Below are positions 1 through 6,881 of a stretch of DNA of 10,720 nucleotides, piece after piece (position 1 is the first letter of the stretch; the number at the start of each line of letters is the position of its first letter). The translations under genes and the position numbers were made by a program. Source of the stretch: Acidobacteriota bacterium (GTDB taxonomy: Bacteria; Acidobacteriota; Vicinamibacteria; Vicinamibacterales; 2-12-FULL-66-21); assembly GCA_020200195.1 (NCBI GenBank), contig JAIVJE010000334.1:1-10720 (forward strand), in the 5' to 3' direction. The notes beneath the pieces are model-generated. The model worked only from the letters and a program-made list of their open reading frames with translations. It ran no database searches and was not told the DNA's origin.

Positions 1-1056
1 CCCGCCGAGACGCACCGGCTCGAGCACCGCGAAGGGTGTGACCGCGCCGGTGCGCCCGACGTTCACCTCAATCTTCCGGAGCACCGTCGTTGCCTGCTGG
101 GCGGGAAACTTGAAGGCCAGTGCCCAGCGGGGAAACTTCGAGGTCACGCCGAGCCGCTCGCGCAGGGCCAGGTTGTCCACCTTGATGACGACCCCGTCGG
201 TATCGAACTCGAGCCCCTGGCGTTCGTCCTGCCACGCCCGGCAGAACGTCAACAAGGCGTCGATGCCGACGCAACGCTTCCAATGGGGCTCGACGGGAAG
301 GCGCCATTGGCGCAGCAGCTCCAGCGTCTCTGAATGCCGGGCGCGCTCCCCGCTCCGCGCCTCGACGAGTTGATAGACGAACGCCCCAAGGCCTCGGCGG
401 GAGACCTGCGTGGGATCGAGATTGCGCATCGTGCCGGCTGCGGCGTTGCGCGGGTTGGCGAACGGCGTATCTTCGGCGTCCTCGCGCTCGCGGTTGACGC
501 GGTCGAACGCGTGGCGCGGCAGGTAGATTTCTCCGCGCACTTCCATTGCGCCGGCCGGCGCCCCATGGAGCCGCAACGGCAGTGCGCGAATCACGCGCGC
601 GTTCGACGTCACGTCCTCACCGCGCACGCCGTCCCCTCGCGTGACCCCGCGCGCGAGCACGCCGTCCACGTAGGTCAGCGCGATGCTGAGACCATCGATC
701 TTCAGCTCCGCCACGTAGTCGATCGGCGCTCCGTCCGGCACCAGCTCGGGTCCCCCGCCCTTCCGCACCCGTTCGTCGAACGCGCGGAGCTCATCTTCGT
801 TATAGGCATTGTCGAGACTCAGCATCGGGGCCAGGTGCTCGGCGGTCGCGAACCCCTCGACGGGTCTGCCCGCGACGCGCTGGGTCGGGGAGTCCGGCGT
901 CACGAGATCCGGATGGGCACGCTCCAACGCCTCAAGTTCCCGGACCAGCCGATCGAACGCCTCGTCTGCGATTTCAGGATCGCTCAGGACGTAGTAACGC
1001 TCTTCGTGATGGCGGATCTCGTCACGAAGCTGATTGATGCGGTCGAGGGGATCCAT
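1..1056 (-). CDS. ligA: NAD-dependent DNA ligase LigA (N-terminal 352 residues; cut by window edge)
   Basis: LigA seals nicks in duplex DNA during replication and repair, using NAD+ as adenylate donor. The reading frame is open from the ATG at 1056 to the window edge. Residues about 1-70 are the NMN-binding Ia domain (RHHEERYYVLSDPEIADEAFD). The nucleotidyltransferase domain follows, with the adenylation motif AELKIDG (K119 is the expected AMP-linked lysine), then TRGDGVRGEDVT, EVRGEIYLP, FANPRNAAAGTMR, DGVVIKV and KFPRWALAFKFPA. The OB fold is just beginning (EVNVGRTGAVTPFAVLEPV) when the window ends. The family is usually about 670 residues, so the zinc finger, helix-hairpin-helix and BRCT parts lie outside. 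The start sits 5 bp after the stop of the polyprenyl synthase gene; I see no Shine-Dalgarno sequence, so coupled translation is possible. Identification is secure. Confidence 0.97.
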   Translation of the reverse strand, partial: MDPLDRINQLRDEIRHHEERYYVLSDPEIADEAFDRLVRELEALERAHPDLVTPDSPTQRVAGRPVEGFATAEHLAPMLSLDNAYNEDELRAFDERVRKGGGPELVPDGAPIDYVAELKIDGLSIALTYVDGVLARGVTRGDGVRGEDVTSNARVIRALPLRLHGAPAGAMEVRGEIYLPRHAFDRVNREREDAEDTPFANPRNAAAGTMRNLDPTQVSRRGLGAFVYQLVEARSGERARHSETLELLRQWRLPVEPHWKRCVGIDALLTFCRAWQDERQGLEFDTDGVVIKVDNLALRERLGVTSKFPRWALAFKFPAQQATTVLRKIEVNVGRTGAVTPFAVLEPVRLGG

Positions 1057-1061
1057 GGGGG

Positions 1062-2054
1062 CTATGGAGTCACGTGCGGCGTGCGGCGTTCAACGTTCGG
1101 AGTGCGGTGCGACGGTGCCGAGTGCGGCGTGCGACGTACGGTGCGACGTGCCAGGTGCGGCGGGTACTCGACGGCACGCTCGTAGGCGAGCTCCGTGGCG
1201 CGAGACTCGTGCAGCATCCGCAGAATGTCCCGCCACTGATCGCCCGTCACCGCGCGATCCTGGACGACCGCGCGAATGAGCGCGCCGGCCTCGTCGCCGC
1301 CGTGCTTCAGCAGGGAGATGATCGGCAGCGTGACCTTGCCTTCGCGCAGGTCGCTGCCGGCCGGCTTGCCGAGCACTTCCGCGTCCGCCGTGTAGTCGAG
1401 CAGATCATCGACGAGCTGGAAGGCGATGCCGAGGTTGAAGCCATAGTCGCGCAACGCGATCTCTTGCTCCGCGGTTACGGCGCCGAGCATGCCGCCGATT
1501 TGCGCGCATCCGCCGAACAGGAAGGCGGTCTTCCGCCGGATGATCTCGAAATGCTCGTCCTCGCTGATACCGACGTCGCCGGTCTTCGTCAGCTGATACA
1601 GTTCTCCCTCGATCATGCGGAGCGTGACGTCGCAGAGCAGCCGGATGATCTCGAGGGAGTCCTGCGTGAGCGCCATCGCCATCGACTTGATGTACAGATA
1701 GTCGCCGAGCAGAACCGTGATGTCGTTGCCCCAGCGCGAGTGCACGGCCAGCCGGCCGCGGCGCAGGTCGGCGCCGTCTATGATGTCGTCGTGGACGAGC
1801 GTCGCCGTGTGGACGAACTCCACGACCGACGCGTACAGCACGGCTCGCTCCCCCGTGTAGCCGCTGAGGCGGGAGGCCATCAGCAATACCGCAGGACGGA
1901 CGCGCTTTCCTCCGCTCTTCTGTATGTAGCGCCCCATTTCAGGGATCAGGGCGACGCGTGATTGGATGTGGCGGACGAACTCCTGCTCGACGGCTTCCAG
2001 ATCCTCGCGAATGGGCTCGAAGATCTGCGCCAGGTCGGCGGACGGAACGGACAT
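1062..2054 (-). CDS. ispB: Trans-polyprenyl diphosphate synthase (octaprenyl/solanesyl type), abnormal C-terminus
   Basis: This all-alpha prenyltransferase condenses isopentenyl diphosphate onto an allylic primer to make a long trans-prenyl chain, normally the side chain of a quinone. Visible motifs are GGKRVRP (residues 48-54), the first Asp-rich motif DDIID (89-93) preceded by HTATLVH as in long-chain synthases, RRKTAFLF near 173-180, and the second Asp-rich motif DDLLD (216-220). I chose the ATG at 2054 because the upstream in-frame codon at 2111 would lie inside the -35 box of the promoter at 2082-2111. The last 34 of 330 residues (from about Y297) are repeat-encoded and replace the final helices normally seen in the family. 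Exact chain length cannot be read from sequence. Function is likely but not certain, given the altered end. Confidence 0.9.
   Translation of the reverse strand: MSVPSADLAQIFEPIREDLEAVEQEFVRHIQSRVALIPEMGRYIQKSGGKRVRPAVLLMASRLSGYTGERAVLYASVVEFVHTATLVHDDIIDGADLRRGRLAVHSRWGNDITVLLGDYLYIKSMAMALTQDSLEIIRLLCDVTLRMIEGELYQLTKTGDVGISEDEHFEIIRRKTAFLFGGCAQIGGMLGAVTAEQEIALRDYGFNLGIAFQLVDDLLDYTADAEVLGKPAGSDLREGKVTLPIISLLKHGGDEAGALIRAVVQDRAVTGDQWRDILRMLHESRATELAYERAVEYPPHLARRTVRRTPHSAPSHRTPNVERRTPHVTP
1072..1163. repeat. Degenerate GTGCGGC/GTGCGAC short-repeat tract
   Basis: About 90 bp are built from imperfect copies of GTGCGGC, GTGCGAC and GTTCGG. On the minus strand they read as CGCAC and CGAAC units. 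The tract is read through as the last codons of the polyprenyl synthase gene, giving an Arg/Thr/Pro/His-rich tail with recurring RRTPH and HRTP. It lies against the ligA start. It looks like an intergenic repeat that has grown into a gene end rather than a conserved protein segment. Confidence 0.75.
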
Positions 2055-2081
2055 TCGCTGCGCGATGTCGCTCAAAGGCTC

Positions 2082-2111
2082 ACAATACTGAACTTCCGCG
2101 CGGGGTGTCAA
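2082..2111 (-). promoter_or_regulatory. Sigma70-like promoter of the polyprenyl synthase gene
   Basis: On the minus strand there is a perfect -35 box TTGACA (2106-2111), an 18 bp spacer and a -10 box TATTGT (2082-2087, 4 of 6 consensus). Transcription would start near 2075, leaving a leader of about 20 nt before the ATG at 2054. This fits the gap after tatD and decides the start codon. The -35 box lies in one arm of a 9 bp inverted repeat. Confidence 0.65.
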
Positions 2112-2152
2112 CGCGCTAAGCCATTGCTGCGCGGCACATTACCCGCGTTGAC
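2107..2152. repeat. 9 bp perfect inverted repeat between tatD and the polyprenyl synthase gene
   Basis: GTCAACGCG (2107-2115) and CGCGTTGAC (2144-2152) are exact reverse complements separated by 28 bp. One arm contains most of the -35 box of the downstream promoter; the other ends 2 bp from the tatD stop. It could be an operator for a dimeric regulator, or the stem of a weak terminator for the tatD transcript. No T-run follows on the minus strand, which argues against a standard intrinsic terminator. Confidence 0.55.
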
Positions 2153-2154
2153 GC

Positions 2155-2934
2155 TCACGGTCGCGCAAAGAGCGCCTGGAAATTCCTCGTCACCTGCTCA
2201 GCCAGCGCCGCTGGTCTCTCCCCTCTGACGCCGGCGATGGCTTCAGCCACACGTCCGACGAACGCTGGCTCGTTTCGCTTCCCGCGATGCGGCACGGGCG
2301 CCAGATAAGGCGCATCGGTCTCGATCAGGAGTCGATCGGACGGGACCAGACGGGCCGCCTCGCGGAGCTCATCGGCGCGCGGAAATGTCACGATTCCGGC
2401 AAACGACACATGGAACCCGATCTCTAGCGCATCGCGGGCCATGGCGCGGTCGCCGGTAAAGCAGTGGAACACCCCGCGCACCTCGTCTCCTCCCGCTTCT
2501 CGCAGGATCCGGAACGTGTCCTCGGTCGCCTCGCGCGTATGGATGACGACCGGAAGCCCCCGCTCGCGGGCGAGGCGCACCTGCAGCGCGAACACCTCCT
2601 GCTGGACGGCACGCGGCGAGCAGTCGTAATGATAGTCGAGGCCGATCTCGCCTACCGCGCACGCGTGCTGCTCGATCAGACCACGCGCCACGGTCTCCGC
2701 CGCGCTCTCGAGCCGCTGCGCAAAGGTGCCCGCATGATGCGGATGGATGCCGAGCGCGAAGCATGCCTCCGGCCAGACCGTTCGCACCCGTGCCGCCTGC
2801 GCGAGCTCCACGTCGTCTTCCGCGGCGAGGATGCACGCCGCGCCTGTCACGCCGGCCGCGCGCGCCCGGTCCACCACCGCCTCCAGGTCTACGGCGAACT
2901 CCTCGCCGGCCAGATGGCAGTGGGAATCGATCAT
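2155..2934 (-). CDS. tatD: TatD-family metal-dependent hydrolase / DNase
   Basis: TatD proteins are cytoplasmic TIM-barrel hydrolases of the amidohydrolase type; characterised members are 3'-5' exonucleases on DNA or RNA. The 259-residue length is normal. The metal ligands are visible: H5 and H7 in MIDSHCHL, E96 in VGEIGLDYHYD, H132 in VIHTREA, H157 in GVFHCFTG and D207 in LLIETDAPYL. The ending PYLAPVPHRGKRNEP is typical of the family. The ATG at 2934 overlaps the metG stop as ATGA, so the two are probably translationally coupled. The metG-tatD pairing is common in bacteria. Which nucleic acid it acts on cannot be judged from sequence. Confidence 0.95.
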   Translation of the reverse strand: MIDSHCHLAGEEFAVDLEAVVDRARAAGVTGAACILAAEDDVELAQAARVRTVWPEACFALGIHPHHAGTFAQRLESAAETVARGLIEQHACAVGEIGLDYHYDCSPRAVQQEVFALQVRLARERGLPVVIHTREATEDTFRILREAGGDEVRGVFHCFTGDRAMARDALEIGFHVSFAGIVTFPRADELREAARLVPSDRLLIETDAPYLAPVPHRGKRNEPAFVGRVAEAIAGVRGERPAALAEQVTRNFQALFARP

Positions 2935-4949
2935 CGGACTCGTGTACCGGGCGGGACCTCCTGGTCGAAGCCGACGAGCGCAGGCTTGCCGCCGTCCGGG
3001 CTCGCGGCCAGGACCATGCCATTCGATTCAATGCCCATCAACTTCGCCGGTTTCAGGTTGAAGACCATGACAATGGTTCGGCCGACGAGCGCCTCGGCCT
3101 CGTACGCTTCGGCGATCCCCGCGACAAGCGTCCGCTGCTCGGTGCCGAGATCGACGCTGAGCTTAACGAGCTTGCGCGAGTTCGGCACTTTCTCCGCCGT
3201 CAGCAGTCTCGCCACGCGCAGATCGACCTTCATGAAATCGTCGATGCCGATCTGGCTGGCGATCGACGCGGCGCTCGGCTCCGGTGCCGGTGCCGGAGCG
3301 GATCCCGATGGTGGCGCATCGTGCGCCGCCGCCGGTCCCGCATTGTTGAACTGATCAGCCGTCACATTCACGCTCCTCTTTTTAGACGCTTTGTCCGATG
3401 GGTCCTGGCTGCCGACGTTCACAGAGGCCGATGCCGCACCGGCAAAACGCGGCCACAGCGCATCGCCGTTCTGGATCGTGCGCTCGCCCGCGTTGCGCCA
3501 CCCCGCGTCGCCCAACCTCAAGTCACCGGGCGCCGTACGCTCACCCATACGGCGCAGGAGTTCAGGGGCGGACGCCGGGATCACCGGCAGCAGCAGAATT
3601 GCGGAGACGCGAACAGCTTCCGCCACGTCGAACAGAACCTGACTCAGGCGCTCGCTCTTCGCAGGGTCGCGCGCCAGAGCCCAGGGCTCGGTTTCCGCGA
3701 TGAACTCGTTTGCGGCGTCCACGATGCGGAAGGCCGCGGCGACGCCGCCTTCCAGAGCGAACGCCTCCATCTCGCGCTCGTACACGCGCAAAGCGTCACC
3801 CGCAAGCGCAGCCAGCCGGCCGGGCCCTGCCGCCGAGGGCCGCAGGTGTCCTCCGCGATACTTCTCCGCCATCGCTGCGACGCGGCTCACCAGATTTCCG
3901 AGGTTGTTCGCCAGGTCCACGTTGTAGCGGTCCTCGTAACGCTCCCACGTGAAGTCGCCGTCGCTGCCGAACGAGATCTCTTTGACGAGATACAGCCGCA
4001 GCGGATCGGCGCCGAAGCGCTCGAGGGCGTCGAGCGGTTCGACCGTGGTGCCCAGCGACTTGCTCATTTTCTCGCCGCGGTAATGCACCCAGCCATGGCC
4101 GAAAATCTGGCGCGGCAGCGGGAGGCCCGCACTGATCAGCATCGCGGGCCAGATGACGGCGTGAAACCGCGTGATGTCCTTCCCGATGACGTGAAGGTCC
4201 GCCGGCCACCACCGCGCCGTCAGGGACTCATCCGTGCCAAAACCGACGGCGGTGATGTAGTTGATGAGCGCATCCACCCACACGTAGATGACGCTCGAGG
4301 GATCCTGCGGCATCGGGATGCCCCAGGCTTGCCCGGCGCGGCTGACCGAGATGTCGTCCAGCCCGGTCTCGAGCAGCCGGAGGATCTCGTTGCGACGGAC
4401 GTCGGGAACGAGGAACTCGGGATGGTCCGCAAAATGCGTGAGAAGCGGCGCACCGTAGCGAGAGAGCCGAAAAAAGAAGTTCTTCTCGCGGATCCAGTCT
4501 GGTCTGGTGCGGTGGATCGGGCAGAGCCCGTCAACGACATCCTTCTCCTGTTTGAACGCCTCGCACGACACACAGTACCAGCCTTCATAGTGACCTTCGT
4601 AGATGTCGCCGGCGGCGGTCATATGGCGGACGAGCTCCTGCACCCCCGCGCGGTGGCGCGGCTCGCTCGTGCGGATGAAATCGTCGAACGAGATGTTCAT
4701 CCGCTGCCACACGTCGAGGAACTCCTGCGCCATGCGATCGCAGTACGCGAGGGGATCCTCGCCGAGCTCCCGCGCTTTCCGATACACGTTCTGCGAGTGC
4801 TCGTCGTTGCCCATTACGAAATGCGTGTCGAAGCCTGCGAGCCGTTTGTATCGGGCGATGACGTCCGCCGCGATCTTCTCGTACGCGGTCCCAAGGTGAG
4901 GACGGCTGTTCACGTAGTCAATCGCCGTCGTCAGGTAGAAGCGTCCCAT
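2931..4949 (-). CDS. metG: Methionyl-tRNA synthetase with C-terminal tRNA-binding OB domain
   Basis: MetG charges tRNA-Met with methionine in the cytosol. From the ATG at 4949 it has 672 residues. The Rossmann catalytic domain carries a HIGH variant, HLGT (18-21), and KMSKS (294-298). One zinc knuckle is seen, C126-x2-C129 and C143-x2-H146. The anticodon-binding helical domain follows (YNVDLANNLGNLVSRV). Residues about 502-566 form a low-complexity linker rich in Ala, Pro and Ser. Residues 567-672 are an EMAP/Trbp111-like OB fold (IGIDDFMKVDLRV, NLKPAKLMGIESNGM) that binds tRNA and commonly dimerises. An in-frame codon at 4976 was rejected because 4949 gives the conserved MGRFYLTTAI start and a one-base TGATG overlap with larC. 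The gene lies in a tight larC-metG-tatD string. Confidence 0.97.
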   Translation of the reverse strand: MGRFYLTTAIDYVNSRPHLGTAYEKIAADVIARYKRLAGFDTHFVMGNDEHSQNVYRKARELGEDPLAYCDRMAQEFLDVWQRMNISFDDFIRTSEPRHRAGVQELVRHMTAAGDIYEGHYEGWYCVSCEAFKQEKDVVDGLCPIHRTRPDWIREKNFFFRLSRYGAPLLTHFADHPEFLVPDVRRNEILRLLETGLDDISVSRAGQAWGIPMPQDPSSVIYVWVDALINYITAVGFGTDESLTARWWPADLHVIGKDITRFHAVIWPAMLISAGLPLPRQIFGHGWVHYRGEKMSKSLGTTVEPLDALERFGADPLRLYLVKEISFGSDGDFTWERYEDRYNVDLANNLGNLVSRVAAMAEKYRGGHLRPSAAGPGRLAALAGDALRVYEREMEAFALEGGVAAAFRIVDAANEFIAETEPWALARDPAKSERLSQVLFDVAEAVRVSAILLLPVIPASAPELLRRMGERTAPGDLRLGDAGWRNAGERTIQNGDALWPRFAGAASASVNVGSQDPSDKASKKRSVNVTADQFNNAGPAAAHDAPPSGSAPAPAPEPSAASIASQIGIDDFMKVDLRVARLLTAEKVPNSRKLVKLSVDLGTEQRTLVAGIAEAYEAEALVGRTIVMVFNLKPAKLMGIESNGMVLAASPDGGKPALVGFDQEVPPGTRVR

Positions 4950-6178
4950 CAGGCCGTTCCTCCCGAGTCGAGCCACGCCTTGACGGCGATCGCCTGCACG
5001 TCCTTGATCGCCAGCCCGCGTTCGGCAGCGGCCCGCGCGCAGTCCTCGAACTCGGGTGCGACATTCACCACCCGTCCATCGCGGCGGGCAAGCTTGAACC
5101 GGATGCGGCCGGCCGGTGTTTCCAGCGAACGGACCTCGCGCTCGAGTCGCTCGCGCAGCATCTCCTGATGGCGGACGCCGATCGTCGTCGTCTCGGCGAA
5201 CAGGACGCCACTAATCGTGTCGCGATCGGTCGGACGGGCAAGCACGGTCACGAGCGTCCCCGGCCGGTTCTTCTTCATCTGAACCGCTGCGTAGAACACC
5301 TCCAGTGCGCCGGCCGCATACAGGCGTTCCATCAGCGGTCCGAACAGCTGCGGGTTCATGTCGTCGATTTCGCATTCGATGCTGACAATCCGTTCGACCG
5401 CGTTGCCACCAGATGCCTCGCCGACCATCAGCCGCAGCACGTTCGGTACACCCTTGAAGTCGCGGTCACCGGCGCCGTACCCAGTCTTCTCGAGACGCAT
5501 CGACGGAAGCGGACCGAACTCGGACGCGTATCCCGTTACGAGCAGGGCGCCCGTGGGTGTCACGAGCTCCGCCTCGATCTCTCCGGCATAGATCGGCACC
5601 CCTGCGAGCAGGGCGGCGGTGGCGGGTGCGGGCACCGGGAAGGTTCCGTGCGCGCACTTCACCATTCCGCGCCCGACGTTCATCGGAGACGCGACGATGC
5701 GGTCCGCGTGCAGCCACTCCATGCCAAATACCGCACCGACGATGTCGATGATCGAATCGACGGCGCCGACCTCGTGGAGGTGCACCTGCTCGACCGGTAT
5801 CGCATGGATGTCGGCTTCGGCGCGCGCCAGTCGCTCGAACAGGTGGGTCGCCCGATCCTTTCCTTCCGGAGACAGAGCCGACCGTCCGATGTACGCGGCA
5901 ACCTCTTTCAAGCTGTGATGATGAGCGTGCGCGTGTGGATGCGCATGAGCGACGTGCGCACCTGATGGCGGAGCGGGTTCCCATTCGTGAACCTGGAACT
6001 TCATCGAAGAGACGCCCGCCCTCAGCACGCGTTTTGCGTCGACTTCGCCGTACTCGATCGCAAGACTGCCCAGTGCGCCCCGCAGCGCGTCGAGCGGCAA
6101 CCCGAGATCGAGCAGCGCACCGAGCACCATGTCGCCGGACGCACCCGAGAAACAGTCAAAATAGATCGTCTTCGCCAA
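4949..6178 (-). CDS. larC: LarC-type nickel insertion protein (pyridinium bisthiocarboxylate nickel chelatase)
   Basis: LarC inserts nickel into pyridinium-3,5-bisthiocarboxylic acid mononucleotide, the final step in making the nickel-pincer cofactor first found in lactate racemase. The conserved opening TIYFDCFSGASGDM, EQVHLHEVGAVDSIID, VTPTGALLV and IECEIDDMNPQ are all visible. A His-rich stretch (about residues 75-88, HVAHAHPHAHAHHH) is a likely nickel-holding segment. The gene is one uninterrupted frame, unlike lactobacilli where larC is split by frameshifting. I place the start at a TTG at 6178 (409 residues), 2 bp after radC, with GGAG and AAGGGA upstream at 6190-6199. A second in-frame TTG at 6211 would overlap radC. 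No larA, larB or larE is in this window, so the user enzyme is unknown. Confidence 0.92.
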   Translation of the reverse strand: MAKTIYFDCFSGASGDMVLGALLDLGLPLDALRGALGSLAIEYGEVDAKRVLRAGVSSMKFQVHEWEPAPPSGAHVAHAHPHAHAHHHSLKEVAAYIGRSALSPEGKDRATHLFERLARAEADIHAIPVEQVHLHEVGAVDSIIDIVGAVFGMEWLHADRIVASPMNVGRGMVKCAHGTFPVPAPATAALLAGVPIYAGEIEAELVTPTGALLVTGYASEFGPLPSMRLEKTGYGAGDRDFKGVPNVLRLMVGEASGGNAVERIVSIECEIDDMNPQLFGPLMERLYAAGALEVFYAAVQMKKNRPGTLVTVLARPTDRDTISGVLFAETTTIGVRHQEMLRERLEREVRSLETPAGRIRFKLARRDGRVVNVAPEFEDCARAAAERGLAIKDVQAIAVKAWLDSGGTA

Positions 6179-6180
6179 CG

Positions 6181-6852
6181 TCAGAGCAGTCCCTTCTCCT
6201 TGAAGCTGCAATAGCGCACGTCTGCCACAATCACATGATCCAGCACGTCGATTCCCATCAGGATGCCCGCCTTCACGAGCCGCCGCGTCAGCTCCACATC
6301 TTCCGGACTCGGATCTGGATCGCCCGAGGGATGGTTGTGGAACAGCACTAGGGCCGCCGCACCGCCCGACGCGGCCTCACGGAAGATCTCCCGCGGGTGC
6401 ACGATGCTGGCGTCGAGCGTACCGATCGACAGCACGGTCGTACGAAGCACCCGGTGTTTGGTGTCCAACAAGACGACGCCGAACTGTTCCACCGGGCCGG
6501 CGCCGTAGTGCGGGAGCAAGAACTCGGCGACGTCCCGCGGCGTCAGCAGCTGAACTCGATGTCGACGACCGGCGCGCGACAGTGTGCGGCGTCCGAGCTC
6601 GATCGCGGCGAGCACCTGCGCCGCGCGCGCCGGACCGATCCCGCGCACGCCACAGAGGTCGTCGTTCCGCGCGCGCGCAAGGCCGTCGAGTCCACCGCAG
6701 CGCGCAAGCACCGCGTTGGCCAGGTCGAGGGCGCTCGCGTGTGCCCGGCCCTGGCCGATGACGATTGCCGTCAGCTCGTTGTCGCCGAGCGCCGCCACGC
6801 CGAGTCGAGCGAGCTTTTCACGCGGCCGATCGTGCGGCGCGACGGTCTTCAT
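6181..6852 (-). CDS. radC: RadC-family JAB/MPN-domain protein
   Basis: RadC proteins combine a helix-hairpin-helix-like N-terminal part with a JAB1/MPN metalloprotease-like domain. The link of the E. coli namesake to DNA repair was withdrawn, and the true role is unsettled. Here residues 1-90 contain REKLARLGVAALGDNELTAIVI and the HhH-like LCGVRGIGPARAAQVLAAIELG. The JAMM motif is complete: E122, H172-N-H174-PSGD and D185. Length (223 residues) is normal. The ATG at 6852 faces the lipoprotein gene across a 29 bp gap. A poor -10-like TATAGC (6867-6872, minus strand) would give a leader of under 10 nt. It appears to head the radC-larC-metG-tatD string. Confidence 0.94.
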   Translation of the reverse strand: MKTVAPHDRPREKLARLGVAALGDNELTAIVIGQGRAHASALDLANAVLARCGGLDGLARARNDDLCGVRGIGPARAAQVLAAIELGRRTLSRAGRRHRVQLLTPRDVAEFLLPHYGAGPVEQFGVVLLDTKHRVLRTTVLSIGTLDASIVHPREIFREAASGGAAALVLFHNHPSGDPDPSPEDVELTRRLVKAGILMGIDVLDHVIVADVRYCSFKEKGLL

Positions 6853-6865
6853 CGTACACCATCCC

Positions 6866-6874
6866 TGCTATACT
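6866..6874 (+). promoter_or_regulatory. Extended -10 promoter giving a probably leaderless lipoprotein mRNA
   Basis: TGC directly followed by TATACT (-10 box 6869-6874, 5 of 6 consensus) makes an extended -10 element. The -35 region at 17 bp (6846-6851, TCTTCA) is poor, as is usual with extended -10 promoters. The expected transcription start, about 7 bp downstream, falls on or next to the ATG at 6882, and there is no ribosome binding site. A leaderless message follows from this spacing. Confidence 0.55.
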
Positions 6875-6881
6875 TCCGGCG

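Noticed and set aside
1072..1163. A CRISPR array
   Set aside because: Units are only about 7 bp, imperfect and adjacent, without spacers. This is a simple degenerate repeat.
334..1961. Long plus-strand frames across ligA and the polyprenyl synthase gene
   Set aside because: They mirror real minus-strand genes, have skewed composition and show no domains or start signals.
4950..4976. A longer MetG start at 4976
   Set aside because: It would add nine residues inside larC that do not belong to the family N-terminus. The ATG at 4949 gives the conserved MGRFYLTTAI start and a normal TGATG overlap.
2763..5168. An 801-codon open frame on the plus strand across metG
   Set aside because: It is antisense to a fully conserved metG, is Arg/His/Pro-rich and has no recognisable motif. 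Long antisense frames are expected in GC-rich coding DNA.
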